Positions 9,155-17,998 of a stretch of 64,000 bases of DNA are shown piece after piece. The stretch is taken from contig NZ_NEGA01000003.1 in assembly GCF_002135315.1 (NCBI RefSeq), forward strand, positions 124,001-188,000, in the 5' to 3' direction. A program made the translations under genes and the position numbers. This stretch comes from Acinetobacter sp. ANC 3903 (lineage in GTDB: Bacteria > Pseudomonadota > Gammaproteobacteria > Pseudomonadales > Moraxellaceae). The notes under the pieces were generated by a model, which saw only the letters and a program-made list of their open reading frames with translations, had not been told where the DNA came from and ran no database searches. Every line of letters starts with the position of its first letter. The first letter of the stretch is position 1.

Positions 9155-9632
9155 AGTTATATACCTCCATAATGATACATTTGGCATTTGGGACATAAGC
9201 AGTGCCATTGGTACAGTTTGGACTGCCCGTACCATTTGTTGCCGTTGTACCCTCCCAGGCAACATAGATGCATTTACGAACCAGAGTAGAACCTTGGCAA
9301 TTTAGGACATTTATACTCATGCCCAAATTACTTGCTCGGCTTTCCACTTGAGCATAATCATATTGAGCCATTTCATTTGCAGTACAGAATGCACTTGCAC
9401 AAGTAGTTGGCGGCGTAGTGACTTTTTTATATTCTGCCAACCCACCCCGATTTACCCGCATTCTTTCTGCCAAATCCCTAGTAATATTAGAAGCTTGTAC
9501 GTTCATCCCAGCCTCTGCACTAGCTCCCATAGCCCTTATTTGTAATGCTACAAAACCCAACACAGCAATGCTTAAAAGCACCAGTGCAACCAGCACCTCT
9601 ACAAGCCCAACCCCTTTTTGAGTATTTCTCAT
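9144..9632 (-). CDS. pilV: Type IV pilus minor pilin PilV (ComB-like)
   Basis: Minor pilin that with PilW and PilX links PilY1 to the fibre. The 162-residue protein begins MRNTQKG, then VGLVEVLVALVLLSIAVLGF, a cleavable prepilin leader with Glu5. The start at 9632 is chosen because it gives a short leader, although only a weak GGGAA lies upstream. Several Cys suggest disulfides. It follows fimT by 20 bases. It corresponds by position to A. baylyi comB. Confidence 0.88.
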   Translation of the reverse strand: MRNTQKGVGLVEVLVALVLLSIAVLGFVALQIRAMGASAEAGMNVQASNITRDLAERMRVNRGGLAEYKKVTTPPTTCASAFCTANEMAQYDYAQVESRASNLGMSINVLNCQGSTLVRKCIYVAWEGTTATNGTGSPNCTNGTAYVPNAKCIIMEVYNYGS

Positions 9633-9652
9633 TTGTAATAATTCCCTTTTTC

Positions 9653-10084
9653 TCAGGTTGGGCAACTTGTTGCCACTTTGTTATAAACTACTGTTCCACC
9701 TTTTTGCACATAGACATACGCTTTCAAAGCTGCATCACTATTATGTTTAAATACAAAACACTGGCCGTTGGTTGTTATTTGGGACTGCCCTAAACGATTA
9801 AAAGTAACGCTAGCATCACCACTTTCTTTCGTCACATGATTTGGTATCCATTTTTTATAGAATGTTAAAACACTATTATCCACAGCCAAAACCCGTTCAC
9901 TCTGCTTAAAAATCGCTTCAGACCTTGTTTCTGCCAACAAATCTACAAAATCACGCGTATCACTTATCAGTTGGTTTTTTCGAATCGTTTGAGTAAAAGA
10001 AGGAACAGCCATCGTTGCAATAATTGCGAGTATGGCTATCGTTATCATTAGTTCAATTAAAGTGAATCCTTTATTTTTATTCAT
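9653..10084 (-). CDS. fimT: Minor pilin FimT/FimU (GspH family)
   Basis: GspH-like minor pilin that connects the tip complex to the major pilin fibre and is implicated in DNA binding in FimT relatives. The 143-residue product starts MNKNKG, then [20 protein letters not shown], followed by a GspH-type RSEAI motif near residue 53. A GGGGAAAG site precedes the ATG at 10084. First gene of the seven-gene pilin operon, which is separated from ispH by a terminator, so it needs its own promoter in 10085-10170. None close to consensus was seen. FimT versus FimU cannot be decided from the sequence alone. Confidence 0.85.
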   Translation of the reverse strand: MNKNKGFTLIELMITIAILAIIATMAVPSFTQTIRKNQLISDTRDFVDLLAETRSEAIFKQSERVLAVDNSVLTFYKKWIPNHVTKESGDASVTFNRLGQSQITTNGQCFVFKHNSDAALKAYVYVQKGGTVVYNKVATSCPT

Positions 10085-10169
10085 ACTTTCCCCAAGGCAA
10101 TAAAAATTCACCCTAGTAAAATAATATCGGACCAACTTACAAAACTGACACAAATAAAGATAAAAGGCA

Positions 10170-10208
10170 TAAAAAAGCAGATGACTGTTACATGCCAATC
10201 ATCTGCTT
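10170..10208 (-). terminator. Rho-independent terminator after ispH
   Basis: A perfect 10-base inverted repeat (aagcagatga / tcatctgctt, 14-base loop) is followed on the minus strand by a T-rich run. It lies 40 bases past the ispH stop and insulates the downstream fimT operon. Confidence 0.8.
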
Positions 10209-10247
10209 ATTTTTAAAAGAGAAATGGATTGTTATCTATTTCGCACT

Positions 10248-11198
10248 TTAAACTTGGGTTACGGGAATACGTAACTCTTTCGGCAAACTAAAAGTAATAT
10301 TTTCTTCACGTCCCGAAAGTTCTTCCGGCGCTTTGGCACCCCAGTCCTGTAAACGTTGAATCACCTGTTTGATTAAAATCTCGGGCGCTGATGCACCTGC
10401 GGTTACGCCAATTTTGGTCTTTTCATTAAACCAGGCTTGCGCAAGCTGATCTGCATTATCAACTAAATAGGCATGTTTCCCCATACGCTCCGCCAGCTCG
10501 CGCAACCGGTTTGAATTGGATGAATTAGGCGAACCCACCACCAAAACCACATCACATTGCGTTGCCAAGTCACGTACCGCATCTTGACGGTTTTGAGTGG
10601 CATAGCAGATATCATCCTTACGCGGCCCCTGAATGTGAGGGAATTTGCTACGCAAGGCATCAATGACTTTCGCCGTGTCATCAATGGACAAGGTAGTCTG
10701 AGTCACAAAAGCCACTTTTTCAGGATGCTGTACCACTAAAGCCGCAACATCTTGTTCATCTTCCACCAAATAAATGTGACCGCCATTTTTCTTGTCATAT
10801 TGCCCCATGGTGCCTTCAACCTCGGGATGACCTTCATGCCCAATCAAGATAGCTTCCGTTCCTTCACGCGCATATTTAGTCACTTCAATATGCACCTTGG
10901 TCACCAGCGGACAAGTGGCATCAAACACCTTTAAACCACGGCGTTCCGCTTCCTGTTGTACCGCTTTCGATACACCATGGGCACTAAAGATCACGATATT
11001 GTCATCTGGAACTTCATCCAGTTCATCGACAAAAATTGCACCGCGCTGACGCAAATCATCCACAACAAACTTGTTATGTACGACCTCATGACGCACATAA
11101 ATAGGTGGATTAAAGCATTCTAGTGCCCGATTGACGATCGCAATTGCTCGGTCGACACCTGCACAAAAACCACGTGGATTGGCCAATACAATTTCCAT
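10248..11198 (-). CDS. ispH: 4-hydroxy-3-methylbut-2-enyl diphosphate reductase
   Basis: Last enzyme of the MEP isoprenoid pathway, reducing HMBPP to IPP and DMAPP with an iron-sulfur cluster. The 316-residue protein has cluster cysteines at 12 ([12 protein letters not shown]), 96 ([11 protein letters not shown]) and 198 ([11 protein letters not shown]), with His41, His74 and the H124-P-E126 motif. The ATG at 11198 is preceded by GAGGG and gives the family N terminus; a further in-frame ATG at 11216 is less likely. It lies next to pilin genes, as in Pseudomonas. Confidence 0.97.
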   Translation of the reverse strand: MEIVLANPRGFCAGVDRAIAIVNRALECFNPPIYVRHEVVHNKFVVDDLRQRGAIFVDELDEVPDDNIVIFSAHGVSKAVQQEAERRGLKVFDATCPLVTKVHIEVTKYAREGTEAILIGHEGHPEVEGTMGQYDKKNGGHIYLVEDEQDVAALVVQHPEKVAFVTQTTLSIDDTAKVIDALRSKFPHIQGPRKDDICYATQNRQDAVRDLATQCDVVLVVGSPNSSNSNRLRELAERMGKHAYLVDNADQLAQAWFNEKTKIGVTAGASAPEILIKQVIQRLQDWGAKAPEELSGREENITFSLPKELRIPVTQV

Positions 11199-11332
11199 AA
11201 GACCCTCAATGTTCACTTGAATTTAGACTGAATAACTTGAAATAAATGCAAACAACCTGCGAACAGCTATTTAGTTTGACGGTAGTCTGCTCTAAAATAG
11301 AGAAGATATTTTATCATATCAGGAAAAATATC

Positions 11333-11956
11333 ATGTCGGGTCTCTTGTTTGTCGTTTCTGCTGCATCTGGAACAGGCAAAACATCTCTCGTTAAAGCCCT
11401 ACTTGAGCGTGTGAATAATTTGCACGTTTCTGTCTCTCACACCACGCGTGGCCAACGTCCTGGCGAGCTCGACGGTGTGCATTATCACTTTTCAAAAAAA
11501 GAAGATTTTCTTGCCCTAGTTGAGCAAGGCGGTTTTATTGAATATGCAGAAGTGTTTGGCAATTATTACGGTACTGCTCAAGCAACCGTAAAACAACAGC
11601 TTGCCAAGGGTCATGACGTTCTACTTGAAATTGACTGGCAAGGTGCAGAGCAAGTTCGCAAACTTTTTCCTGAATCACGTCAAATCTTTATTCTTCCACC
11701 CAGCCAGTTCGATTTGCGCCAACGCCTGTCCAATCGTGGTACCGACTCAGTTGAGGTGATTGAACGTCGCTTAGGCTGTGCAGTTGAAGACATGCAGCAA
11801 TATAGTAATTTTGACTATGTCATTATTAATGATGACTTTAATAAGGCGCTGCATGATCTGGAATGCGTGATTATTGCCAATCGTCTAGTATTATCGCAGC
11901 AAGCAACCCGTCATCAGGAATTGATTGAAAAATTAATTACTCCTGTTGAACCGTGA
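11333..11956 (+). CDS. gmk: Guanylate kinase
   Basis: Phosphorylates GMP to GDP, feeding GTP and ppGpp pools. The 207-residue protein has the P-loop SAASGTGKT (residues 9-17), the GMP-binding segment VSHTTRGQRPGELDGVHYHF, and the lid/adenine region RLSNRGTDSVEVIERR. An AGGAA site precedes the ATG at 11333; an upstream in-frame ATG at 11246 would add 29 residues unlike the family. It is 76 bases upstream of rpoZ and in the same run as spoT, the usual gmk-rpoZ-spoT order of Gammaproteobacteria. Confidence 0.97.
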   Translation: MSGLLFVVSAASGTGKTSLVKALLERVNNLHVSVSHTTRGQRPGELDGVHYHFSKKEDFLALVEQGGFIEYAEVFGNYYGTAQATVKQQLAKGHDVLLEIDWQGAEQVRKLFPESRQIFILPPSQFDLRQRLSNRGTDSVEVIERRLGCAVEDMQQYSNFDYVIINDDFNKALHDLECVIIANRLVLSQQATRHQELIEKLITPVEP

Positions 11957-12032
11957 TTAAAACTTGAGTCTGCAGGCAAAGCATTTTATACTGCCCAGTC
12001 TGTTCAAATTTAATATTCAAACGAGAATTCTT

Positions 12033-12314
12033 ATGGCACGCGTAACCGTTGAAGATTGTTTAGACCATGTAGACAACCGCTTTGAGCTTGTACTAGTGGC
12101 AAGCAAACGCGCGCGTCAATTGGCACGTCAAGGGATCGAACCTACTGTAGAATGGGATAACGATAAACCGACTGTGGTTTCTTTACGTGAAATTGCTGCC
12201 GGTCATGTATCTAAAGACATCTTGAAACAACGTGATCAAGACTATCAAGCTTCTAGCCTTGACCTAGCACTTTCTGCAAACAATCTGAATTTAGATGGCT
12301 TTTCTTTCCAATAA
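12033..12314 (+). CDS. rpoZ: RNA polymerase omega subunit
   Basis: Small subunit that helps fold beta' and forms part of the ppGpp site on RNA polymerase. The 93-residue product starts [20 protein letters not shown] and includes the [12 protein letters not shown] helix typical of omega. The frame extends 23 codons upstream, but the ATG at 12033 gives the family N terminus. A terminator follows directly. Confidence 0.97.
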   Translation: MARVTVEDCLDHVDNRFELVLVASKRARQLARQGIEPTVEWDNDKPTVVSLREIAAGHVSKDILKQRDQDYQASSLDLALSANNLNLDGFSFQ

Positions 12315-12329
12315 GAAAAAATATCTGAG

Positions 12330-12359
12330 AAAAAGCCTAGTTTTAACTAGGCTTTTTTT
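12330..12359 (+). terminator. Rho-independent terminator after rpoZ
   Basis: The inverted repeat gcctagtt / aactaggc has flanking A and T runs, 20 bases past rpoZ. It separates gmk-rpoZ from spoT. The 176 bases up to spoT are AT-rich and presumably hold the spoT promoter. Confidence 0.85.
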
Positions 12360-12535
12360 ATTGCATAACTTTTATATTTGCCCAATAAACGTTATAACAT
12401 AGGTATAAAGATACGTTATTTAAGAGGTATCTTTTTGCTTTTTTTTAAATGAAAAAATTGACAAGTCATGCAATATGCTTTTCATTAAAGCTCTAGCGAT
12501 TTAAATTGTAGAAACTGAAGTAGTAAAGGTGTTAT

Positions 12536-14641
12536 ATGCCAGGCCCACAGGTCAGCCAAGCCAAGCAACAGCTCAAAATTATTATCGATGCGTACTTAAG
12601 TGCAAGTGATGTCGAGCGCGTGCTTGTGGCCTGCGATTATGCCGATATTGCCCATGACGGCATCACTCGTAAAAGTGGCGAACCCTATATTCTGCATCCG
12701 ATTGCGGTGAGTAGCATTCTTTCGCATATGCGTCTGGATGCCGAAACCCTAATGGCCGCCCTGCTGCATGATGTCATTGAAGATACCGATTTTAACAAGG
12801 AAGACATCGCTGAAAAATTTGGGCGTACGGTTGCAGAACTGGTCGATGGCGTCACTAAACTTAGTCATTCCAGTGATAAAGAATACAATAAAGCCGCATC
12901 CTTCCGTAAAATTCTGCAAGCCACCTTACAAGATCCACGTGTCATTATTATTAAACTGGCTGACCGTTATCACAACATGACCACCTTGGATTCATTACGC
13001 CCAGATAAACGCATGCGTATTGCCCAGGAAACTTTTGATATATTTGTGCCCATGGCGCGTATTGTCGGTATGAATGAAATGGCCGACAACCTAGAGCATC
13101 TGTGTTATCAGAATCTTGATCTGGATATGTTTAATAATGTTCAAGATGCCTTATTACAAACCAAGCCTAAACGTTGTGAATATCAGAGCATCTGGGAAAA
13201 GAACCTGACTGAACTGCTGCAACAGCACCAGATTACTGGCCGCATTAAAAAGAAAAATAACAATATTGAATTACTGCGTCACTTTGTGAAAAACGACATT
13301 GATTTACAGGAGCTGACTCATAGTCATGCTTTTGAAATTATTTTACAAAGCATTGCCGATTGTGACCGTCTGGCAGAAATCCTGCGTGAAAACTTCCAGA
13401 TTTTGCATTATGAAGATCATATTCGTCGCCCATTACCGGGTGGCAACCAATCGTTGATGATGCGCTTAAAAGGTGAAAAAACCACACTATCATTGACCAT
13501 CCAAACCGAGTTAATGCGTAGGGCAGCCCGTTTTGGCGTGGTACTGGGTGAAAATGCGCCGCAAGCCTGCCGCTCAGCCATTCAGGCCTCTATGCAGAAC
13601 CTGAATGTACTAATTGATGGTGCCTGTGCCAAAACCACCTTTAGCGACTTGTTAGATTATTTACACCAGGAAAAAATCTGGGTGTATACCCCGCATGGCA
13701 ATTTGCACGAACTCCCTCAAGGTGCTACAGCAGTCGATTTTGCTTATTCAGCCAGCCTGTTTTTAGGCAATCACGCTGTCGGAGCAAAAATAAACGGAGA
13801 AACCCGTCCTCTTTCAACACCACTTATTAGTGGGCAAGTGATTGAGATTATTACCGATGTTCTGGCGACACCAAATCCAGACTGGCTGAGCTTCATTAAC
13901 ACCCAAAAAGCCCGCCGTGCCTTACAAAATATTTTGCGTGATCAGGACATTGAAGAACAACAATTAGTCGGCCAGCAGGCACTTAACCGTGCCCTTAAAC
14001 TGTTTAATCGATCAGTAAAAGACTTAACTGAAGCAGATTGGCAGGATATCCTGCAATGGCGTCATATTGAGTCCAAAGAACAGTTATTTGAGCAGATTGC
14101 TGTGGGCGATTTGCTTCCACAACTGGTTGCCAATCATCTTTTTGCACAAGGTCAAAGTCTGGAACCACAATCATCAACCCGCCTGATTCAAGGGACGGAA
14201 GGTATTGATGTCAAATATGCGCATTGTTGCAACCCGGTACTCGGTGATCCAATCCAGGGACACCTCTCACGCCGTGGCTTAATTGTGCATCGTGCTCGCT
14301 GTCATAATCTTTTGCATGAACAGCATCAGCATCCAGAAAATATTATGCCGTTGCACTGGACTGCTGAAGATATCAATGACATTAGTTTCACCGCCTATTT
14401 AAGTATTGATATGTTGATGAATGATGAACAAATTTCTGACCTGATTTATCAGTGCCGTAAAGAAAAAACCGGTGTAGAAATGGTTCATGCTCATGAAGGG
14501 AAAACCTACGTCCACATTGTGGTGCATAACCGCAAACAAATTGCTCAAATTATTCGCGATTTACGCATGCACTTTGGTTTTCCACGCATAACCCGTTTAG
14601 CCCAGCCAATCAACATTGCCGAAGCATCTAAAGCAAGTTAA
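12536..14641 (+). CDS. spoT: (p)ppGpp hydrolase SpoT with degenerate synthetase domain
   Basis: RelA/SpoT-family alarmone enzyme. The HD hydrolase domain is intact: R45-K46, H54, HD at 78-79, ED at 82-83, and D143 and N147 in KLADRYHNM. The following synthetase region lacks the family signatures. The usual GYQSLH signature reads GNQSLMMRL, and the expected Arg/Lys and D-x-x-G-x-R motifs are not recognisable. The C-terminal half has a TGS domain (YTPHGNLHELPQGATAVDFA), a Cys-containing conserved segment (YAHCCNPVLGDPIQG) and an ACT-like end. At 701 residues it is full length, so this is domain decay rather than truncation. Monofunctional hydrolase SpoT is established for Moraxellaceae. Start has an AAGGTG site. 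Confidence 0.95.
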   Translation: MPGPQVSQAKQQLKIIIDAYLSASDVERVLVACDYADIAHDGITRKSGEPYILHPIAVSSILSHMRLDAETLMAALLHDVIEDTDFNKEDIAEKFGRTVAELVDGVTKLSHSSDKEYNKAASFRKILQATLQDPRVIIIKLADRYHNMTTLDSLRPDKRMRIAQETFDIFVPMARIVGMNEMADNLEHLCYQNLDLDMFNNVQDALLQTKPKRCEYQSIWEKNLTELLQQHQITGRIKKKNNNIELLRHFVKNDIDLQELTHSHAFEIILQSIADCDRLAEILRENFQILHYEDHIRRPLPGGNQSLMMRLKGEKTTLSLTIQTELMRRAARFGVVLGENAPQACRSAIQASMQNLNVLIDGACAKTTFSDLLDYLHQEKIWVYTPHGNLHELPQGATAVDFAYSASLFLGNHAVGAKINGETRPLSTPLISGQVIEIITDVLATPNPDWLSFINTQKARRALQNILRDQDIEEQQLVGQQALNRALKLFNRSVKDLTEADWQDILQWRHIESKEQLFEQIAVGDLLPQLVANHLFAQGQSLEPQSSTRLIQGTEGIDVKYAHCCNPVLGDPIQGHLSRRGLIVHRARCHNLLHEQHQHPENIMPLHWTAEDINDISFTAYLSIDMLMNDEQISDLIYQCRKEKTGVEMVHAHEGKTYVHIVVHNRKQIAQIIRDLRMHFGFPRITRLAQPINIAEASKAS

Positions 14642-14709
14642 TTCAATCATATGCAACTTTTTTGACTGATATACGCTATGATGTATGAAGATGATATAAG
14701 GAGAAATCA

Positions 14710-15093
14710 ATGTCACGCCAAGTAATCCATACTGAAAATGCACCCGCAGCTATTGGTACATATTCTCAAGCGATTTTAGTTGAAAATACTCTGTACCTTT
14801 CAGGTCAAATTGGTTTAGATCCTTATAGTATGGAATTGGTGGAAGGTATTGAAGCTCAAATTCGCCGTGTATTTGATAATTTAAAGGCCGTTTGCGAAGC
14901 CGCTGGTGGTTCGTTGGCAGATATCGCCAAACTGAATATTTTCCTGACTGATCTTTCACACTTCCAATTAGTAAATCAAATTATGGGTGAATATTTTGCC
15001 CAGCCTTATCCTGCACGTGCAGCCCTAGGGGTAGCAAGCTTGCCTAAAGATGCCTTAGTGGAAATGGATGGCATCGTGATTATTAATAAATAA
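14710..15093 (+). CDS. ridA: RidA-family reactive enamine/imine deaminase
   Basis: Hydrolyses reactive 2-aminoacrylate/imine intermediates from PLP enzymes, protecting metabolism. The 127-residue protein has the YjgF/RidA hallmarks: [11 protein letters not shown] near the N terminus, [11 protein letters not shown], and a C-terminal [20 protein letters not shown] containing the substrate-binding Arg. An AAGGAG site precedes the ATG. It follows spoT by 68 bases in the same direction and is followed by a terminator. Confidence 0.93.
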   Translation: MSRQVIHTENAPAAIGTYSQAILVENTLYLSGQIGLDPYSMELVEGIEAQIRRVFDNLKAVCEAAGGSLADIAKLNIFLTDLSHFQLVNQIMGEYFAQPYPARAALGVASLPKDALVEMDGIVIINK

Positions 15094-15119
15094 TTTTCAA
15101 TTAGTTAGAAAATTGCACA

Positions 15120-15148
15120 AAATACCACCGATAAGGTGGTATTTTTTT
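15120..15148 (+). terminator. Rho-independent terminator after ridA
   Basis: A 9-base perfect inverted repeat, aataccacc / ggtggtatt, with loop gataa, is followed by seven T. It lies 27 bases after the ridA stop. Confidence 0.9.
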
Positions 15149-15193
15149 ATTCAAAAACTCAATCATAATAAATGATATTTCAAATAAATTTCA

Positions 15194-15223
15194 TTGACAA
15201 ACGATAATAATTATCAATAATAT
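15194..15223 (+). promoter_or_regulatory. Fur-box-controlled promoter of bfd
   Basis: A consensus -35 TTGACA (15194-15199) and -10 TAATAT (15218-15223) have an 18-base spacer. The spacer holds GATAATAATTATCAATAAT (15203-15221), which matches the 19-base Fur consensus at 14 positions. Fur with Fe(II) would occlude the promoter, giving expression under iron limitation, as known for bfd in other Gammaproteobacteria. Fur control is inference from the site. Confidence 0.75.
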
Positions 15224-15261
15224 TACTTATCCCATTTCACTATTTAGTGTGGCTAGTTCAA

Positions 15262-15456
15262 ATGTACGTGTGCTTATGTCGTGGTATTACCGATCAAGAT
15301 ATTAAAGATGCAGTCGCAAATGGTGCAGAAAGCTATCGTGAAATTCGCGACCTACTTGATTTAGGTACCTGCTGTGGTCGTTGTGCGCCTGAAGCACGTG
15401 CCATCATTAGCGAAGAGCTTTCAGAAATTGCAGCCCGTATATCGGTAGCGGCTTAA
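15262..15456 (+). CDS. bfd: Bacterioferritin-associated ferredoxin
   Basis: Small [2Fe-2S] protein that reduces ferric iron in bacterioferritin for release to the cytosol. The 64-residue product starts MYVCLCRGITDQDI and has the Bfd ligand pattern C4-x-C6 ... C38-x-x-C41 (TCCGRCAPEA). The frame is open 5 codons upstream, but 15262 gives the family start. It stands in front of bfr with a terminator between, so the two are expressed separately. A Fur box upstream indicates induction on iron starvation. Confidence 0.95.
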   Translation: MYVCLCRGITDQDIKDAVANGAESYREIRDLLDLGTCCGRCAPEARAIISEELSEIAARISVAA

Positions 15457-15507
15457 ATCCGATAATCTTAATGATAAATTTAATGGTCAGAAGATCATTT
15501 CTCCTCT

Positions 15508-15536
15508 CCCGCTTATGACTCTAGGCGGGTTTTTTA
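15508..15536 (+). terminator. Rho-independent terminator after bfd
   Basis: The stem cccgc / gcggg with a 12-base loop is followed by seven T, 52 bases past bfd. It separates bfd from bfr. Confidence 0.75.
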
Positions 15537-15705
15537 TGCGCCCTGTCTAGCTTGCAGCCTTTTATGGTTCTTGATTGCGATTTTCATTTGCTGTTCAATA
15601 AACTACTCGCCATTGTTTTGCTTCTTGTTTAAGATAATTGACATAATAATTTTTTTGATTGCCTGACCCTGTATGAAGGCAAAAATTGTTGATGGAGAAC
15701 TTACA

Positions 15706-16170
15706 ATGAAAGGCAATCGTGACGTCATTAATCAGTTAAATCAGGTGCTTTATCACCAGTTGACTGCCATTAACCAGTATTTCCTGCACTCACGTATGTT
15801 CAATGACTGGGGAATTGAAAAGCTGGGTTCAGCAGAATACAAAGAATCGATTCAGCAAATGAAAGATGCAGATAAAATTATTGAACGTATTTTATTCTTG
15901 GAAGGCCTGCCCAACTTACAAAATTTAGGCAAGTTATACATAGGCCAGCATACCATTGAAGTACTGAATTGCGATGTACGTAAAGTCAATGAAAATATTG
16001 AAGCCCTGCAAAAAGCGGTCAGTCTGGCCGAGCAGGAAATGGATTATGTGACTCGCGATCTTGTTCAGGAAATTCTGGAAAAAGAAGAAGAATATCTGGA
16101 TTGGACCACCACCCAGCTTGATTTAGTCGAAAAAGTCGGTATCGAAAACTATATTCAAAGCCAGATTTAA
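15706..16170 (+). CDS. bfr: Bacterioferritin subunit, haem ligand kept, ferroxidase site mostly lost
   Basis: Ferritin-like four-helix protein of iron storage. Start MKGNRDVINQLN at 15706 with GGAG upstream; 154 residues, aligning without gaps to E. coli Bfr numbering as I recall it. Haem-ligand Met52 is present (IQQMKDADK). Five of the six diiron ferroxidase ligands are changed: E18 to Q, E51 to Q, H54 to D, E94 to V, H130 to Y. Only E127 remains. Some bacteria build mixed bacterioferritin shells from a ferroxidase subunit and a haem-binding subunit. This looks like the latter, so a partner Bfr is expected elsewhere in the genome. Family certain, catalytic inactivity inferred. Followed by a terminator. 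Confidence 0.92.
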   Translation: MKGNRDVINQLNQVLYHQLTAINQYFLHSRMFNDWGIEKLGSAEYKESIQQMKDADKIIERILFLEGLPNLQNLGKLYIGQHTIEVLNCDVRKVNENIEALQKAVSLAEQEMDYVTRDLVQEILEKEEEYLDWTTTQLDLVEKVGIENYIQSQI

Positions 16171-16176
16171 GTTTAA

Positions 16177-16204
16177 AAAGCCAGTCGATTGACTGGCTTT
16201 TTTA
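16177..16204. terminator. Bidirectional terminator between bfr and pglL
   Basis: A perfect 10-base inverted repeat, aaagccagtc / gactggcttt, has loop gatt with A and T runs on the two sides. It lies between the convergent bfr and oligosaccharyltransferase genes and can serve both. Confidence 0.9.
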
Positions 16205-16230
16205 GTTGTTAGATTCGCTTTTTGACCGCC

Positions 16231-17868
16231 TTATTTTTTGGCTACGGGTTGGGCCAATGATGCGTAATCCAGATCGACTTTACGTAATTTTTTTAACAAC
16301 CAGAGCTGATGTCTAGCTTCCTGCTCATAGCCATTAAAAGCCAGTATTTTGGCATATTTAAGCAGATCATAGGCAGTCGGATAATTGAGCACCATTTCCC
16401 TAATTTCTTCAAGTTGCTGTGCACTCACCTTGCTATAGGGATTCATACGAATCCAGTCTATACGCCGGTTAAACTCTTCCAGCAAGTAAATCTGATCTTG
16501 ATTGGTAATTTTTTGCGGTGTTTTTTCATAACGTAACGTTTGATTGAGCTTAGGGACCATCACCGAATAATCTCGCACGATCAGAATCAATAGCAAGAAA
16601 GATAGACCATAAGTCACCCGCATATAATTGGGTGAAAGGGTCAGGACTTTAGTATCAACCTGTTGCGACTGAATCAAGCCAACGATAAAACCTACCGGGA
16701 GCAGAAAATACGCATAGTACTGAGGGAATTCCAGCATTGAATGAATCAGTACTGCGCCAACCATCAAAATCCCGATTACCGATTCTACCGAATTGACCCG
16801 TTTATTCAGCTGATAGCCCCAATAGCCAAAGTAGGCCAGAAAAGGAAGTCCGATAATAAGGCCGTTCCACAGGATAAAATCGAGAATAAAATTATGTGCG
16901 CTACGAATCCAGACCGGTCCCTGAAAATGATCACTGACCAAGGTATAAGCCACACTGGTCTGATTCCAACCATAACCCAACCATGGATGGTCAGCAATCG
17001 CATGCAGCATCTGTTGCCAAATGGCTAAGCGCGACATATCTCCTGTGGCACGTTGTACCACATCACGGCTTTGAACAATGTGTGCATCTATGGCTTGAGC
17101 AAGAAGTTGGCTCAATATCGGGGCTACAATAATGAATCCGACAAATAAAAGAAACCAGCCAGTTGACCAATACCATTTAAGGCGAATAAAGCCACGATAT
17201 TGTTGATAAGCCAGATAGGCTAAAATGCATAGGCAGACCACCCAGGAAGTACGTGACTGACTTAAGGCCACGCCTATGAGTATAGGTAAAGCGCAAACGA
17301 CCAACCATTTGGTTTGAATTTTTTTCTTTTCATAAAGATACAAACATGCCATTAATGACATAAGTAGAAAAGTGGCCATATTGTTGGGTTGGGCAAAGTT
17401 TGCATATGGACGTGTATTGCCCTGTATGTTGATCATACCGGGCAAATGAGCATCTAAATTGGTCCATTGGCAAATAGCAATAATACCCGTCGCTGTTCCA
17501 GCCATGAGAAACACATAGCTAAGTCCGGTAAAAATGCTTTCACGGTCTGTTTTTTCACTTGATAAGTTATAGCCAACCACCGTGCTCAGCCAAAAACCAA
17601 GGACAAATAACGTACAGATAAAGGCTTTATCAAAGAAAAACAGTTCCCCTGCCCCATATTGAACCAGCGGGATAGCCGCAAGACATAATAGCGGCAGACT
17701 AATCACAGGTAATTTAATTTTGTCTTTTAAATAAATGGCAGCGAGTACAAACAGAGATAAAAAGGCAAAAAGTTCACCGGTATAGGTAACCCAAGGCCTA
17801 TAATGGATAGGCAGGAGCCAAGCCAGTGAGATAAAGACACTGGCTAAGAGGAGCAGAAGGAATTTCAT
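16231..17868 (-). CDS. pglL: PglL/TfpO-type O-oligosaccharyltransferase
   Basis: Inner-membrane enzyme that transfers lipid-linked glycan to Ser/Thr of periplasmic proteins or pilin. About 545 residues with 10 or more hydrophobic helices. Motifs of the PglL/Wzy_C family are present: GNTRPYANFAQPNNMATFL near residue 150, the catalytic-loop His in IRSAHNFILDFILWNGL, and HSMLEFPQYYAYFLLPVGF in the distal helices. The start at 17868 (MKFLLLLL) is chosen because the upstream 26 codons form an unusual Phe/Tyr-rich run. No strong SD is visible at either. In Acinetobacter such genes often sit beside pilA. Here pilA is about 9 kb away with glycan genes between. Substrate (pilin only or general) is undecided. 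Confidence 0.88.
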   Translation of the reverse strand: MKFLLLLLASVFISLAWLLPIHYRPWVTYTGELFAFLSLFVLAAIYLKDKIKLPVISLPLLCLAAIPLVQYGAGELFFFDKAFICTLFVLGFWLSTVVGYNLSSEKTDRESIFTGLSYVFLMAGTATGIIAICQWTNLDAHLPGMINIQGNTRPYANFAQPNNMATFLLMSLMACLYLYEKKKIQTKWLVVCALPILIGVALSQSRTSWVVCLCILAYLAYQQYRGFIRLKWYWSTGWFLLFVGFIIVAPILSQLLAQAIDAHIVQSRDVVQRATGDMSRLAIWQQMLHAIADHPWLGYGWNQTSVAYTLVSDHFQGPVWIRSAHNFILDFILWNGLIIGLPFLAYFGYWGYQLNKRVNSVESVIGILMVGAVLIHSMLEFPQYYAYFLLPVGFIVGLIQSQQVDTKVLTLSPNYMRVTYGLSFLLLILIVRDYSVMVPKLNQTLRYEKTPQKITNQDQIYLLEEFNRRIDWIRMNPYSKVSAQQLEEIREMVLNYPTAYDLLKYAKILAFNGYEQEARHQLWLLKKLRKVDLDYASLAQPVAKK

Positions 17869-17998
17869 AACAACATGCACAAAAGTGAGCTTCTCATATG
17901 ATAAAGAAAAATAACTATAAAAAAAAAGAATATAAATATTATTCAAATAGAAAAATTTTGGTTATTTAAATATAATAGAAAATAATTTTATTTTTCAT

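Noticed and set aside
12536-14641. Possible frameshift or truncation in SpoT because synthetase motifs are missing
   Set aside because: Length is normal and the TGS, Cys-rich and ACT parts follow in frame, so this is domain decay typical of Moraxellaceae.
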